64,000 nucleotides of DNA from assembly GCF_000269865.1 (NCBI RefSeq), contig NZ_AKKV01000020.1, positions 328,264 through 392,263 of the forward strand, given 5' to 3'. The position numbers and the translations under genes were made by a program. A model generated the notes under the pieces. That model had not been told where the DNA came from. It saw only the letters and a list, made by a program, of their open reading frames with translations, and made no database searches. The DNA comes from Fictibacillus macauensis ZFHKF-1. GTDB lineage: Bacteria; Bacillota; Bacilli; Bacillales; Fictibacillaceae. Position 1 is the first letter of the stretch, and each line of letters begins with the position of its first letter. Of the stretch, positions 18,201-26,528 are shown piece by piece.

Positions 18201-18909
18201 GTTCGATGTCCCACGATCGAAAGCCCGCTATCACGTTTTCTTGAAATTGTGCAAACGATATCTCTTCTTCATTATGCTTATCAATTTGATTAACGATTAA
18301 ATATAATTTCTTTCCTTGTTCTTTTAATAAGCGTACGAATGAGAAATTCAGTTGTGATAATACATGATTATAGTCCATCACATAAAAAACGACATCAGCC
18401 ATATGTAAGGCGGACTCAGTCGCCACTTTATGGGCATCATCAGTAGAGTCAATTCCAGGCGTATCGAACACAGCCACGTTTGGAGGTAAGAGCCCTTCAC
18501 CGACTCCGATTTCAATACTTTCTACATCATCTCCATTTTTGGCCCATTTTTTCACATCATCTAAATTAACGGGTGGCGCAAGTCGGACATGACCTTTATC
18601 TTTAATTTTTACAGAAATGAATGATTCTCCACTTCGCAATTTGACAACGTTTGCACTTGTCGGAATCGGACTAGATGGCAAAATATTTTCACCCATAATT
18701 TCATTAATCATTGTAGATTTTCCAGCTGAAAAATGCCCACAAAAAGCAATCGCAAACTCTTGCTGTACTAGTTTCTCATAAAGCTCTAGCACAGCAGGCG
18801 CTTCCGTAGGATAGGATTGTTCTTCTAATTTTGTATACACAGAAGCAACAGCAGAGGCTACTTCTTTATAGTGAGGATCTTGTATGACTGTATCTTTTGC
18901 GTTTTTCAT
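15265..18909 (-). CDS. dynA: Bacterial dynamin with two GTPase units
   Basis: 1214 residues, slightly longer than B. subtilis DynA/YpbR. It is a head-to-tail fusion of two dynamin-like units. The first has P-loop GHFSAGKST at residues 58-66 and DTPG at 149-152; the second has GAFSAGKSS near 626 and DTPG near 783. Each unit is followed by long helical regions. In B. subtilis DynA tethers and fuses membranes and protects against phage- and antibiotic-induced membrane damage. Both GTPase heads keep their key motifs here. The start at 18909 has a GGGAG site. Single-gene unit. Confidence 0.93.
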   Translation of the reverse strand: MKNAKDTVIQDPHYKEVASAVASVYTKLEEQSYPTEAPAVLELYEKLVQQEFAIAFCGHFSAGKSTMINEIMGENILPSSPIPTSANVVKLRSGESFISVKIKDKGHVRLAPPVNLDDVKKWAKNGDDVESIEIGVGEGLLPPNVAVFDTPGIDSTDDAHKVATESALHMADVVFYVMDYNHVLSQLNFSFVRLLKEQGKKLYLIVNQIDKHNEEEISFAQFQENVIAGFRSWDIEPEEIFFTTIKEPTHKGNQLADIKTLFQKFYLEKDEWIKENALKETELMIQKTVQASLAHEEETHAEAFVIAESYDAAELQQNFEANQKQLTKLTSESEEKSKEAAKTFKEILDTAILMPFQTREAATHYIESLQAGFKVGFLFSQKKTEQARNERLQVFYESVLENIKTQISWHLKDYFHAYQQTVQSEPELTPDHLRSLVQSGASLSGNYVLQYCNDVTAAIQKMYTAHYRNEIQAIQQVVKAENENEITALKEMILKEEQALDALQRVRSIRDRWNAIQEEWLVTLYERHVNEQALQHANEALFAIETNVATLEDLSQMTASASPEAVEGVVEEQPLTEKQDVEQEATTLQKASSVLADAQLLPTIAEALQQASSRITQRSFTVSLFGAFSAGKSSFANALIGEKLLPVSPNPTTATINRILPPTAEHQHGTALITFKEEQALLIELNQSLAPFGLKGETLDEAIRAAQQKKEKVTDALRPHLQFLSAVVAGYTENKEKLGTTMVVSVADFQAFVAQEEKACFTESIAVYYDCALTRMGVTLVDTPGADSINARHTNVAFEFIKNSDAILYVTYYNHAFSAADREFLIQLGRVKDTFELDKMFFMINAADLAQDEAELEEVTSHVASNLQQFGIRNPKLFPLSSYYALLAQQNNEEAHRKLTALYGEEENEATYLQKTGFPSFYDSFTHFLRHDLAQVLLASAHKQLTQAKSTLGQFIAQAEKSEEEREQEKARLQGALQEGIRCLHAYSEEKQSELLTKEISELLFYVRQRVMLRFTEFFNEAFNSSVITGGVREQKAALASCLQELHQMIEFDLQQESRATALRVEKQLLSLVTAFNEELDEVLQGYVAPAFISQVEQLSIDTLQSTVSLSFPAQAPHIVKDFKNANHFFEQNGKKDMMERLYEQLDQEVAVFVEQSIPVFEHYYQAIFENVIESQKQEREKEYVRYIQNSIEAMDSPEQKEKMKLALSSLQAL

Positions 18910-19180
18910 GAAACTCTCCCAATCTCATCAGTTATTGTCCTATTCACTTTACCATATATATGTATTAATCTCTATGAAATAAAATGGAATTCGTGCATAT
19001 CATAGCGAATCTTTGCCGCACTCATTTCACTCATTTTAGAAATAATCAATCCTATCCATTGTATACAAAAAGCCTCTTTTTCAACCCATTGCGAGTTTTT
19101 GTACATCTGGACACGTATAATTTTTTTATTTGTCTCCCTCTTTAGGAAGGAACTTTTCTTGTCATTTCAGCTATAAACCA

Positions 19181-19221
19181 AAAAAGACTGAAATTCTCTG
19201 TGAAGAGAACTCCAGTCTTTC
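19181..19221 (-). terminator. cshA terminator
   Basis: Stem AAAGACTG / CAGTCTTT with an inner TTCTCT / AGAGAA pairing; on the minus strand followed by TTTTTT. It starts six bases after the cshA stop codon. Confidence 0.85.
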
Positions 19222-19227
19222 CGATTG

Positions 19228-20772
19228 TTATCTAGCTTTTTTGTCTTCACGAACGCGTTTAGACGCACGGTAAGACATGTCACCCGTACTGCGTGTTTTT
19301 GATCCTTGTGCTCCACCGCTACGTGATTTGTCGCCAGGACGACCACCAGAACGACGACGATCGCCACCGCCACGGTATTCACCACCACCACGGTTATAGT
19401 TACCGCGACGACGATCACCGCCACCACGTTGCTCGCCACGACGTTTTTTCACAGCCAATGGTGGCTCAAAAGTAAGCTCGATCGGTGTTTCATCAGGTTC
19501 TTTCGTAAGCACTTTAAGCGCCGCAGAAAGAAGGGATACAGAATCATGCTCTTCAAGCAATTCCATTGCTGTTTGCTTGTAGGCTTGCATGTCGCCTTCT
19601 TCCATCACATTTAACAATTTCTCAATGGTCATTTTTTGTTGACCTTCAATCGCCTCATGTAAAGAAGGAACAGAACGCTTATTAATTTTACGCTTTGTAA
19701 TTTTTTCGATCGTATAAAGATGATCAATTTCACGAGGCGTAATGAATGTAATAGCATAACCTGTTTTTCCTGCACGACCAGTACGTCCAATACGGTGAAC
19801 ATAGCTTTCAGGATCTTGAGGAATATCAAAGTTGTACACGTGAGATACACCACTAATATCTAGACCACGGGCAGCAACGTCTGTTGCAACTAATACTTCA
19901 ATTGTATTGTTTTTAAACGCACGCAAGACCATGTCACGTTTGTTTTGTGGAAGATCACCATGGATTCCCTCAGCAGAATAGCCACGTTTATTTAACGCTT
20001 CTGTTAGCTCATCTACACGACGCTTTGTACGTCCGAAAATGATCGCAAGCTCTGGAGAATGAATGTCAAGCAAACGAGTTAGCGCGTCAAACTTTTGCTT
20101 TTCTTTCACTTCAACATATTCTTGTTCAATGCTTTTAACTGTCATTTCACTTGCTTTTACACGAATGATAAGCACATCTTTCATGAAACGTTCAGCAAGC
20201 TTTTGAATTTGTTTTGGCATTGTTGCTGAGAAGAGCATTGTATGACGCTCTGTTGGCACATTCTCAAGGATTGTTTCAATATCCTCGATAAAGCCCATGT
20301 TTAACATTTCGTCTGCTTCATCAAGAACAACAGTATGAACATCTTCAAGCTTTAACGTTTTACGGTTAATATGGTCAATGACACGACCTGGTGTTCCAAC
20401 GATGATATGTGGTCCACCTTTTAATGCTTTAATTTGGCGAACGATTGATTGACCACCATAGATAGGAAGTGTTTTAATTCCTTTGTATTGGCCAATTTTG
20501 TTTAATTCTTCTCCTACTTGCACTGCAAGCTCACGAGTTGGAGCAAGAACGATACCTTGAATCTTACGTGATTTAACATCGATTTTCTCGATCAACGGAA
20601 TCCCAAAAGCGGCTGTTTTTCCTGTACCTGTTTGTGCTTGACCGATTAGATCTGTTCCTTGAAGTGCTGTTGGAATTGTATCACGTTGAATTGGTGTCGC
20701 TTCCTCAAACCCCATGTTATTAATCGATTTTAGCAATTCGGGACTTAATCCTAATTCACTGAATGTTGTCAA
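19228..20772 (-). CDS. cshA: DEAD-box RNA helicase CshA
   Basis: 514 residues from a TTG at 20772 that follows AAAGGAGACAG; this start matches CshA of Bacillus cereus (TTFSELGLS). Motifs in order: Q motif (GFEEATPIQ), [31 protein letters not shown] and [10 protein letters not shown]. The C-terminal tail is rich in RGG/RRG repeats typical of an RNA-binding, disordered end. CshA acts in mRNA decay with RNase Y/enolase partners, in ribosome assembly and in cold adaptation. A long leader with a possible attenuator hairpin precedes it. Confidence 0.95.
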   Translation of the reverse strand: MTTFSELGLSPELLKSINNMGFEEATPIQRDTIPTALQGTDLIGQAQTGTGKTAAFGIPLIEKIDVKSRKIQGIVLAPTRELAVQVGEELNKIGQYKGIKTLPIYGGQSIVRQIKALKGGPHIIVGTPGRVIDHINRKTLKLEDVHTVVLDEADEMLNMGFIEDIETILENVPTERHTMLFSATMPKQIQKLAERFMKDVLIIRVKASEMTVKSIEQEYVEVKEKQKFDALTRLLDIHSPELAIIFGRTKRRVDELTEALNKRGYSAEGIHGDLPQNKRDMVLRAFKNNTIEVLVATDVAARGLDISGVSHVYNFDIPQDPESYVHRIGRTGRAGKTGYAITFITPREIDHLYTIEKITKRKINKRSVPSLHEAIEGQQKMTIEKLLNVMEEGDMQAYKQTAMELLEEHDSVSLLSAALKVLTKEPDETPIELTFEPPLAVKKRRGEQRGGGDRRRGNYNRGGGEYRGGGDRRRSGGRPGDKSRSGGAQGSKTRSTGDMSYRASKRVREDKKAR

Positions 20773-21230
20773 TGTGTAACTGTCTCCTTTTTTCGTCAAA
20801 ACCATTTCGTAATACTTCAAAATACATATCCTAAAAAAAACGTCTACAATCTTAAAAAACCGAAAATCCAGCTCGGTGTCTCTTCCATCAAAAAAGATCA
20901 TTGTCTTAGAAAACCCGCAATGGTTGCGAGCCCTTAGGCGTACTAGAGGCGTGGTTGCTCTTATACTTCATTCTTCAAATGGACGCTTACTATCCATTTA
21001 GACGTACTGATCGTATAAAATAGGCCTTAAAAAAAGGCACATATATATTTTAATATGCCCCTATACAGAAGTATATATAAACAGTTTTGCCGTACATTTA
21101 TTATCGAACATAACCTTACCATGCGACGTGAATTTTTGCAACCTTTACGTATATGGAAAAAAGTATAATTCCCCTCATCGCCAACCATTCTAAGGAAAGA
21201 GTTAACTTTCTTAAAGTATGGAGGCAACGT
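20773..21230. other. Divergent region between cshA and the NhaC-type gene
   Basis: About 460 bases holding both promoters. The cshA side appears to be a long, structured leader (hairpin at 20909-20931). Other short inverted segments include TAGGCC.TAAAAAAAGGCA and CAAATGGACG..TCCATTTAGACG. A reading frame extends the NhaC gene upstream from 21153 but has no ribosome site. Confidence 0.5.
20909..20931 (-). promoter_or_regulatory. Possible attenuator hairpin in the cshA leader
   Basis: On the minus strand CTCGCAA-CCA-TTGCGGG followed by TTTTCT forms a seven-pair hairpin with a U-rich tail, about 140 bases before the cshA start codon. DEAD-box helicase genes often have long regulatory leaders. 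The tail is shorter than in a strong terminator, so the call is tentative. Confidence 0.4.
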
Positions 21231-22643
21231 ATGGAACATCATTGGGTTTCTCTTTTACCGTTCCTTATTGTGATTCCTGTAGCTATGATTACACGTCAAG
21301 TATTGCCTGGTTTATTTGCCGGTCTTCTAACCGGTTGTTACTTACTTAAACCTTCTCTTTTTGGGGGAATAAAAGAGCTTGTAATCCTTGTTATGGACGG
21401 TTTAAAAGATGGTACGAATTTAAAAATAGTTCTTTTTCTTTATAGTTTTTCTGGATTAATAGGTATTATTAAACAATCTGGTGGCATTCGTGGCTTTGTA
21501 GAAGAAGCATCCACCCGAATCAAAACTAAAAAAGGAGCGCTTGCCCTTACGTACTTATCCGCGATTGGTACGTTTACAGCGCCAAGCTTTCGTTTTGTAA
21601 CGATTGCTCCGATTATGCGAGCCTTGCTCAAAAAAATAAAGATGTCCACTCAAGAGTTAGGCTTTGTCATCGAAACAACGGCGACACCCTTAATTGTGCT
21701 TATACCAGTAGCAACCGCTTTTGTTGGGTATATGACGAGCATTGTAGATATGTCATTAGAGAACGAACATCTTTCAGCTAACGCGTATCGTTTATTTATT
21801 TCAAGCATTCCGTTTAACTTCTTTTCGTTCGTTATGATTCTTCTCGGTCTATACTTAAGTTTTTTCCATCGCTCCTCTTCACAGCCTATGAGTGAGAAAG
21901 AAGACGTTCAAAGCGAAGAAAAAGAAGAGGATTGGCATACGTGTGACCCTGCTGTTCATCAAGATTTGCCAAGTAAGCCTTGGAATTTACTTTTCCCACT
22001 GATTGTACTTCTGTTTTTTATTTTCTTGTTAACATGGTGGGATGGTCATTCACACGCGACAAGCTTTATCGGAGCTTTTGTGAAGGCAGATGTATTACGC
22101 GTGATGGTTATGGCCCTGATTGTAACGCTAATTGTGTCGATTGTTTTTTATCGCCTACAGGGCATGAAGATCGCTTCATTAATGGAAGGGTTTATACAAG
22201 GTGGCAATGAGCTAATGTCGGTCATCGTCTTACTTGCGGTCGTTTGGGGGTTATCTGCGACGACAGATCATCTAGGGTTTTCCGGCTTTATAACCGCTCA
22301 TACAGGCTGGATCCCACACGCTTTCGTGCCCGCTGCCCTTTTTGTATTTGGTTCTGCTGTTTCCTATTTTATCGGCTCAAGTTGGGGAACATGGGGCATT
22401 TTAATGCCGCTTGGAATTTCCCTCTCGCAAGCGACTGGCGTTTCAATGCCACTCGTCATTGGCGCTGTCTTTGCGAGCGGTACGTTTGGGGCATTTGCCT
22501 CCCCGTTAAGCGATGATACAAATACCATTGCTCGCATCTTAAACTTACCCGTGCTTGAGTACGCACGGTATAAGCTAAAGCCCGCGCTTATTGCTGCAGG
22601 CATTAGCACCGTCCTTTATGGCCTTACGTTTTTAATGACGTAA
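21231..22643 (+). CDS. NhaC-family Na+/H+ antiporter
   Basis: 470 residues from the ATG at 21231, which follows TATGGAGG. It has about 11-12 predicted helices. The repeat pattern of the NhaC/ArsB-like family is visible (GGIRGFVEEAS, SIGTFTAPSF-like and GSSWGTWGILMPLGI), including FASPLSDDTNTIAR near the C-terminus, which is diagnostic for NhaC. It exchanges Na+ or an organic cation/anion for protons; the true substrate is uncertain because the family includes malate/lactate and arginine/ornithine-type exchangers. Its 3' end overlaps the convergent gene by 20 bases. Confidence 0.85.
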   Translation: MEHHWVSLLPFLIVIPVAMITRQVLPGLFAGLLTGCYLLKPSLFGGIKELVILVMDGLKDGTNLKIVLFLYSFSGLIGIIKQSGGIRGFVEEASTRIKTKKGALALTYLSAIGTFTAPSFRFVTIAPIMRALLKKIKMSTQELGFVIETTATPLIVLIPVATAFVGYMTSIVDMSLENEHLSANAYRLFISSIPFNFFSFVMILLGLYLSFFHRSSSQPMSEKEDVQSEEKEEDWHTCDPAVHQDLPSKPWNLLFPLIVLLFFIFLLTWWDGHSHATSFIGAFVKADVLRVMVMALIVTLIVSIVFYRLQGMKIASLMEGFIQGGNELMSVIVLLAVVWGLSATTDHLGFSGFITAHTGWIPHAFVPAALFVFGSAVSYFIGSSWGTWGILMPLGISLSQATGVSMPLVIGAVFASGTFGAFASPLSDDTNTIARILNLPVLEYARYKLKPALIAAGISTVLYGLTFLMT

Positions 22644-23262
22644 AAGCTTCTTTTACTTTTTGAATGTTAGGCGCATAGCGGTCCTTACTCCACGCATTAT
22701 ATGATGGGTGTGGAACGTCCCAAATAATTCTCCATTGCTCACTTGTAATCCCACTTAACAGAAGATGCTTTTGGGCAAACTTGCCACAAGGCACGAGAAT
22801 GAGCGGTTGCTTTTGCAGCCGCTTTAATCGTTGCTGAAAATGGCGTTGCATCACGTGTTGAAAGGTGTTCCATTCTTCGTTTTTATAGTGAGTACGCTCA
22901 TTTGCTGTCCGCACCTTATTGGCTATGGTAAAAAAAGAGGCATGAGAAGATGTAAATTGAACATCTTGAATCGCCGCTTGTTGCAAAGGAAACGAGCATA
23001 CGTTCATAATGCCAATACGGCGATAAAGGTCGTGATCTTTTTCTTGAGCTAACAGACGACCAAAAGGTAACGTTTCAGCTTGATCGGTTAAAATTTTTGT
23101 TACAGACCGACCTGAACTACCTGCTAAAGGAGCATTGAATGTAAGCTCGTCGACATGCGGAGATTCTAAAAGAAATACTAGAGATACGCCCTCTCGGATC
23201 ACATCATGAACAGAAAAACGCTCTTGTGCTTCTTGAAAGAGAGCTTCTATAGGATATTCCAT
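22624..23262 (-). CDS. Uracil-DNA-glycosylase-superfamily-like protein
   Basis: 212 residues from the ATG at 23262 (AGGAG site). Not firmly recognised. The N-terminal segment LVFLLESPHVDEL and the C-terminal DVPHPSYNAW are placed like motifs 1 and 2 (GxDP and HPSP) of the UDG superfamily, with GSSGRSV and VPCGKFA segments in between. It lacks the catalytic motif of true UDG, so a hypothetical protein of the superfamily is the safest call. It converges with and overlaps the NhaC gene, and lies 20 bases downstream of psd, probably in one transcript. Confidence 0.55.
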   Translation of the reverse strand: MEYPIEALFQEAQERFSVHDVIREGVSLVFLLESPHVDELTFNAPLAGSSGRSVTKILTDQAETLPFGRLLAQEKDHDLYRRIGIMNVCSFPLQQAAIQDVQFTSSHASFFTIANKVRTANERTHYKNEEWNTFQHVMQRHFQQRLKRLQKQPLILVPCGKFAQKHLLLSGITSEQWRIIWDVPHPSYNAWSKDRYAPNIQKVKEAFTSLKT

Positions 23263-23282
23263 TGCCTTCACTCCTGTTCATC

Positions 23283-24107
23283 TTAGGTTGTTATCGTGCC
23301 GATTGCTTCTCCCATTTTAACTATTGAACCCGGCTTTAACGTATGATTGAGCGTCATTTTTCCTTCTTCAAATAATAAAATAACCGTGGAACCAAATTCA
23401 AATAAGCCGAGCTCTTGACCTTTTTCCACGTGCGTAGCTTCATGAGTTGTTTTCACAACATCACGGCCACCTTGTTTGAATGCCTCATTATAACCGACTT
23501 TCACACTACCAACGATAAACGCTCCTACTTTGACGATAGCAACCTCTCCTGCCGTCGTATTAGCATAGGTGATGAGTCGTTCATTTTTTGTAAACAACCC
23601 TTGTACATGATTCACACCAATTTCATTAACAGGAAATAGCCGTCCAGGAATATACGTACTGGACGTAATATAGCCAGCAAGCGGCATATGAATGCGATGA
23701 TAATCACGTGGACTTAAATAAATCGTAATAAATGAACCGTTTTGGAAATGGGCTACACGATCGCCAAGCAACGCTTCGACTGAATAATCAATGCCTTTCG
23801 CTTGAATCATTGCTCCTTCAGTAATAAAGCCAAGCTGTGCAACTGTACCGTCTACTGGCGAAACAATCGTTTTTTCTCCATTTGCAATCGGACGCGCTCC
23901 AGCTTGTAATTTTCTCGTAAAAAACTCCGTTAAGTGCTTATAGTGGTGCACTGGTTTTTCAATTTGTGATAGATCAATGTCATAAAGCTTCGCATACGGC
24001 TTAATTGCTAAGCGACTCATTTTTGAACGTCCTAACGCCCCTGCCGCTTTTGAAATCGCATTTTGTGGAAGCATAGAGATTACTTGTTTTGCCATTCGCT
24101 GTTTCAT
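23283..24107 (-). CDS. psd: Phosphatidylserine decarboxylase
   Basis: 274 residues from the ATG at 24107 (GAGGGG site). The proenzyme cleaves itself before the serine of the C-terminal FGST motif (consensus LGST) to give alpha and beta subunits; that serine becomes the pyruvoyl group. The segments VSPVDG, YHRIHMP and HVQGLFTKNER are characteristic. It makes phosphatidylethanolamine at the membrane. In B. subtilis psd lies with pssA far from the yne region, so its position here is a difference in gene order. Confidence 0.95.
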   Translation of the reverse strand: MKQRMAKQVISMLPQNAISKAAGALGRSKMSRLAIKPYAKLYDIDLSQIEKPVHHYKHLTEFFTRKLQAGARPIANGEKTIVSPVDGTVAQLGFITEGAMIQAKGIDYSVEALLGDRVAHFQNGSFITIYLSPRDYHRIHMPLAGYITSSTYIPGRLFPVNEIGVNHVQGLFTKNERLITYANTTAGEVAIVKVGAFIVGSVKVGYNEAFKQGGRDVVKTTHEATHVEKGQELGLFEFGSTVILLFEEGKMTLNHTLKPGSIVKMGEAIGTITT

Positions 24108-24272
24108 ACATCGTCCCCTCAATATCCATTCATTTCTACTAGCTTGTCTACTAATTTTATATTATAACATGGACAAAAAAACACAACATTCTTTATTTGT
24201 AATGCTTCTTTCGGTATAGTAGCATTGATACAATAGAATGTTACTGGTGCACTAAAGAAAAGGGGTTTTACA

Positions 24273-24554
24273 ATGAATTTAACAATTACTGCGCAAGCAC
24301 TCTCATGGTTTCAACAAGAAATGGATGCAACGGAAGGGGATGCTTTTCGCTTTTTCGTGCGCCTCGGTGGATGCAGTACGGCACAAAGCGGTTTTTCACT
24401 TGGGGTAACAAAAGAAGCAGCAAAAGAAGCAGGTCTTGCTGTAGACGAAAAGGGCTATCACTTTTTCATTGAGCAAGAAGATCTTTGGTATCTAGATGGT
24501 CATGATTTAACGGTCGATACTGAAAATGGCGCCTTAACCTATCTTTTCTCTTAA
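24273..24554 (+). CDS. yneR: HesB/IscA-like protein YneR
   Basis: 93 residues of the HesB-like fold. Closest to B. subtilis YneR (start MNLTIT..A..WF, then FFVRLGG..., VDEKGYHFFIEQEDLWY). Of the three cysteines that bind Fe-S in A-type carriers only one is present (GGCS), so it is unlikely to be an ordinary Fe-S carrier. AAAAGGGG site; terminator directly after. A second HesB-like gene, without cysteine, is at 41664. Confidence 0.8.
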   Translation: MNLTITAQALSWFQQEMDATEGDAFRFFVRLGGCSTAQSGFSLGVTKEAAKEAGLAVDEKGYHFFIEQEDLWYLDGHDLTVDTENGALTYLFS

Positions 24555-24555
24555 C

Positions 24556-24601
24556 GAAAAAAAGGTCGGCTTTCTATTTAAGAGAGCCGGCCTTTTTTCG
24601 T
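24556..24601. terminator. Bidirectional terminator between yneR and yneQ
   Basis: Inverted repeat AAAAAAAGGTCGGCTTTC / GAGAGCCGGCCTTTTTT with T runs on both strands. It reaches into the last codons of yneQ. Confidence 0.85.
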
Positions 24602-24897
24602 TGTATTAATTTTCGCAACTGCTCATACTCATTTTCTTGTTGAAGAATAGCGACTTGACGCTCTCCTAACAAATCAAAATGGGGCAATCCAGGATGATCA
24701 TCGATCCATTCCGGTTTCAGTCCGTATTGCGCTCCCCATTTCAGTAATTTCTCCTTATTATTACAGCCGACTTTCGTTACGGTATAACATTCTGGAAAGC
24801 GGTCATCTTGCCAGTAGTGAGTTAAAAACGCTACTTTTCCGGAGGCTACTTCATTTTTCCATACTTGCAATTCATGTCGCGTAATACCAAACGCCAT
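24574..24897 (-). CDS. yneQ: YneQ family protein
   Basis: 107 residues from the ATG at 24897 (AGGAGTG site). The conserved LTHYWQDDRFPECYTVTKVGC block and the YGLKPEWI.....PHFDLLGERQ block match YneQ of B. subtilis. Function unknown; the size and conserved Cys/His/Trp residues suggest a nucleic-acid or metal-binding role, but this is a guess. It follows yneP with a gap of two bases, so they are translated from one mRNA. Confidence 0.85.
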   Translation of the reverse strand: MAFGITRHELQVWKNEVASGKVAFLTHYWQDDRFPECYTVTKVGCNNKEKLLKWGAQYGLKPEWIDDHPGLPHFDLLGERQVAILQQENEYEQLRKLIQRKKAGSLK

Positions 24898-24899
24898 CC

Positions 24900-25325
24900 T
24901 TAACACTCCTGCTTCTTATGTTGTTCATACGCCGCATGCCACTGTGGAAAATGTTTTTTCAAAGAAAGCGGGCGAAACGTATCCTTGTCAACACATACAT
25001 GAACTGTAGAGCCTGTTAAGCAAAGCTCGCCTTTTTCATTGTGAATTTCATAATGATAGTGTACTTTCACACCATTATAAGCAGCTACCCACGTTGAAAT
25101 CGTTGCACGATCTGGATAACGAAGTGGCTTTTTATAGTGTACATGAGCTTCTGTTACCGGTGAGAGCACACCATCTTGTTCCATTTGTGCATATTGAAAG
25201 CCTAAGTCTTCAATATATACCGTACGTCCGATTTCAAACCAAACTAAATAATTCGCATGATAAACTACGCCCATTTGATCGGTTTCAGCGTAGCGAACGT
25301 CGACGGTTGTTTTTGAAAGTAACAT
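24900..25325 (-). CDS. yneP: Acyl-CoA thioesterase of the 4-hydroxybenzoyl-CoA type
   Basis: 141 residues, single hot-dog domain. The N-terminal VRYAETDQMGVVYHANYLVW carries the catalytic aspartate and the following helix typical of the 4HBT/YbgC group. It hydrolyses short acyl-CoA thioesters; the natural substrate is not known. Order yneP-yneQ with yneR nearby matches B. subtilis. Confidence 0.88.
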   Translation of the reverse strand: MLLSKTTVDVRYAETDQMGVVYHANYLVWFEIGRTVYIEDLGFQYAQMEQDGVLSPVTEAHVHYKKPLRYPDRATISTWVAAYNGVKVHYHYEIHNEKGELCLTGSTVHVCVDKDTFRPLSLKKHFPQWHAAYEQHKKQEC

Positions 25326-25441
25326 ACCTTTACACCTAACTTTTCACTTATTCGTATCATCGTTTAGTGTACCATAGCACCATTATTAGCAAAACTAGAA
25401 CGACTTACACATTCTCCCACAAAACAACGGCTTCACGAGGT

Positions 25442-25942
25442 TTAAGCAAAAACAATAGGTGAGCAAGTGGCAATGCTTTGTTGACATAATTCTTGGTAGG
25501 TTTGCCAAGCGGCCTTTGCTTTTTCATCTTGAGATTCTTGTATCGTTAACTTGAGCCAATTCAACTCTTCTTGTAAACGAATGGAAGAACCAATCCATAT
25601 TTTTTTACGGTTTACTTCTATGTAAAATGGTGAATCAAAACGAAATGGTAAATAAAATCCTTCTGTATTAGGATGCAAAATAATGTGCTGATATACCGTC
25701 CCTTTTAGTAATTTAGCGTATAACAACAGTACTCCGTCACTTTTAGCAGCTGTCTTTCGCAACTTCTGTAGTGCTTCTTTTTCAATTTCAACGGCATGAA
25801 GCGAATGCTCCCAGTTAAGCTGTTCGCGAAACGAAACAAGATGTCCTAATTGTTGCATTTTTAATTCTAATTTTCGATACATGAGATCTTGGTCTTCTTT
25901 TTTTCTTGAAACCGGTAATGGTTTCACTTCCGCAATAATCAA
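25442..25942 (-). CDS. Hypothetical protein
   Basis: 166 residues, not recognised. It begins at a TTG (25942) after GGAGGGG. The N-terminal half is helical and charged; the middle (VLLLYAKLLKGTVYQHIILH, then GFYLPFRFDSPF) suggests a beta-rich core. No membrane segment or signal peptide. It stands between sspN and yneP, where B. subtilis has tlp; it is not a Tlp-like small spore protein. Function unknown. Confidence 0.65.
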   Translation of the reverse strand: MIIAEVKPLPVSRKKEDQDLMYRKLELKMQQLGHLVSFREQLNWEHSLHAVEIEKEALQKLRKTAAKSDGVLLLYAKLLKGTVYQHIILHPNTEGFYLPFRFDSPFYIEVNRKKIWIGSSIRLQEELNWLKLTIQESQDEKAKAAWQTYQELCQQSIATCSPIVFA

Positions 25943-26032
25943 CCATACCCCTCCTATTTCTTCACTACTACAATGTTCGAGCTATGAAATCAGTTATGGT
26001 GGTCGAAAAGTTTGTAATAAAAACCAAATAAA

Positions 26033-26067
26033 AAAAACTGCGCTCCTGATGGTGAAGCACAGTTTTT
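26033..26067 (-). terminator. sspN terminator
   Basis: Stem AAAACTGCGCT / AGCACAGTTTT (one G-U pair) with seven T on the minus strand, directly after the sspN stop. Confidence 0.8.
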
Positions 26068-26073
26068 AATTCC

Positions 26074-26214
26074 TTATCCTTTTGGTGGCACATAATCAGG
26101 TTGTTCGTTACTTTTTTGCGCCATTTGCTTGCCTTTATTACCTTTTCCTTCACGAGGTTGTGTTCCCATATGACTCGGTACGAACGGTTGCGGAAATTTT
26201 TTTGGATTGCTCAT
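26074..26214 (-). CDS. sspN: Small acid-soluble spore protein N
   Basis: 46 residues from the ATG at 26214 with a GGGAGGTGG site. The pattern NPKKFPQPFVPSHMGTQP and GNKGKQM matches SspN, a minor spore protein made in the forespore. It fits its usual neighbourhood near citB, sspO, sspP and yneP. A short hairpin lies between it and the FbpB-like gene. Confidence 0.85.
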   Translation of the reverse strand: MSNPKKFPQPFVPSHMGTQPREGKGNKGKQMAQKSNEQPDYVPPKG

Positions 26215-26254
26215 GCTTTCCACCTCCCTCACTAGTAGTATGACCTCACACAAA

Positions 26255-26285
26255 AAAAAGAAACAGCTTTGACTGTCTCTTTTTA
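26255..26285 (-). terminator. Terminator of the FbpB-like gene
   Basis: Minus strand: GAGACAG-TCAAAG-CTGTTTC stem followed by TTTTTTTT, overlapping the stop codon of the FbpB-like gene. Confidence 0.75.
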
Positions 26286-26411
26286 CGCTTGTTTGCTATG
26301 TTTTTCTTCCCATTTTTGTTCTAATCGTTCCATCGCCTCACGATCTTGAAGCAATTCACGTTTGTTTTCATTTACGAGTTCTTTAAAGCTTTTATGGCGT
26401 TGTTTACGCAT
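26283..26411 (-). CDS. FbpB family small basic protein
   Basis: 42 residues: RKQRHKSFKELVNENKRELL, then QDREAMERLEQKWEEKH. It matches the FbpB family (pattern SF..LV..N..EL..D...LE.IE...E.KH). In B. subtilis FbpB is a Fur-regulated peptide that helps the small RNA FsrA spare iron. It lies just downstream of aconitase, a classic target of iron sparing. I found no Fur box upstream, so iron control is not shown by the sequence. AGAGGTG site. Confidence 0.75.
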   Translation of the reverse strand: MRKQRHKSFKELVNENKRELLQDREAMERLEQKWEEKHSKQA

Positions 26412-26482
26412 AATGGGCACCTCTTTATTTTTACAAGCAGTATCGACGAATAGCTGCGTCTTTATGCATGCAACGAAAAAAA

Positions 26483-26518
26483 GAAGGATGACATCGAGTA
26501 TACGTCGATGTCATCCTT
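26483..26518 (-). terminator. Aconitase terminator
   Basis: Perfect stem AAGGATGACATCGA / TCGATGTCATCCTT with a T run on the minus strand, 10 bases after the aconitase stop. Confidence 0.9.
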
Positions 26519-26528
26519 TATGAACTGC

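Noticed and set aside
19167..19439. 90-codon Val-rich frame
   Set aside because: It is a shadow of the RGG-repeat tail of cshA in another frame.
19320..19440. Short repeated CCACCACG/CGACGACG DNA motif
   Set aside because: It is explained by codon repeats for the arginine-glycine tail of CshA and is not an independent repeat element.
26412..26480. Search for a Fur box upstream of the FbpB-like gene
   Set aside because: No sequence close to TGATAATNATTATCA was found, so iron control is not claimed.
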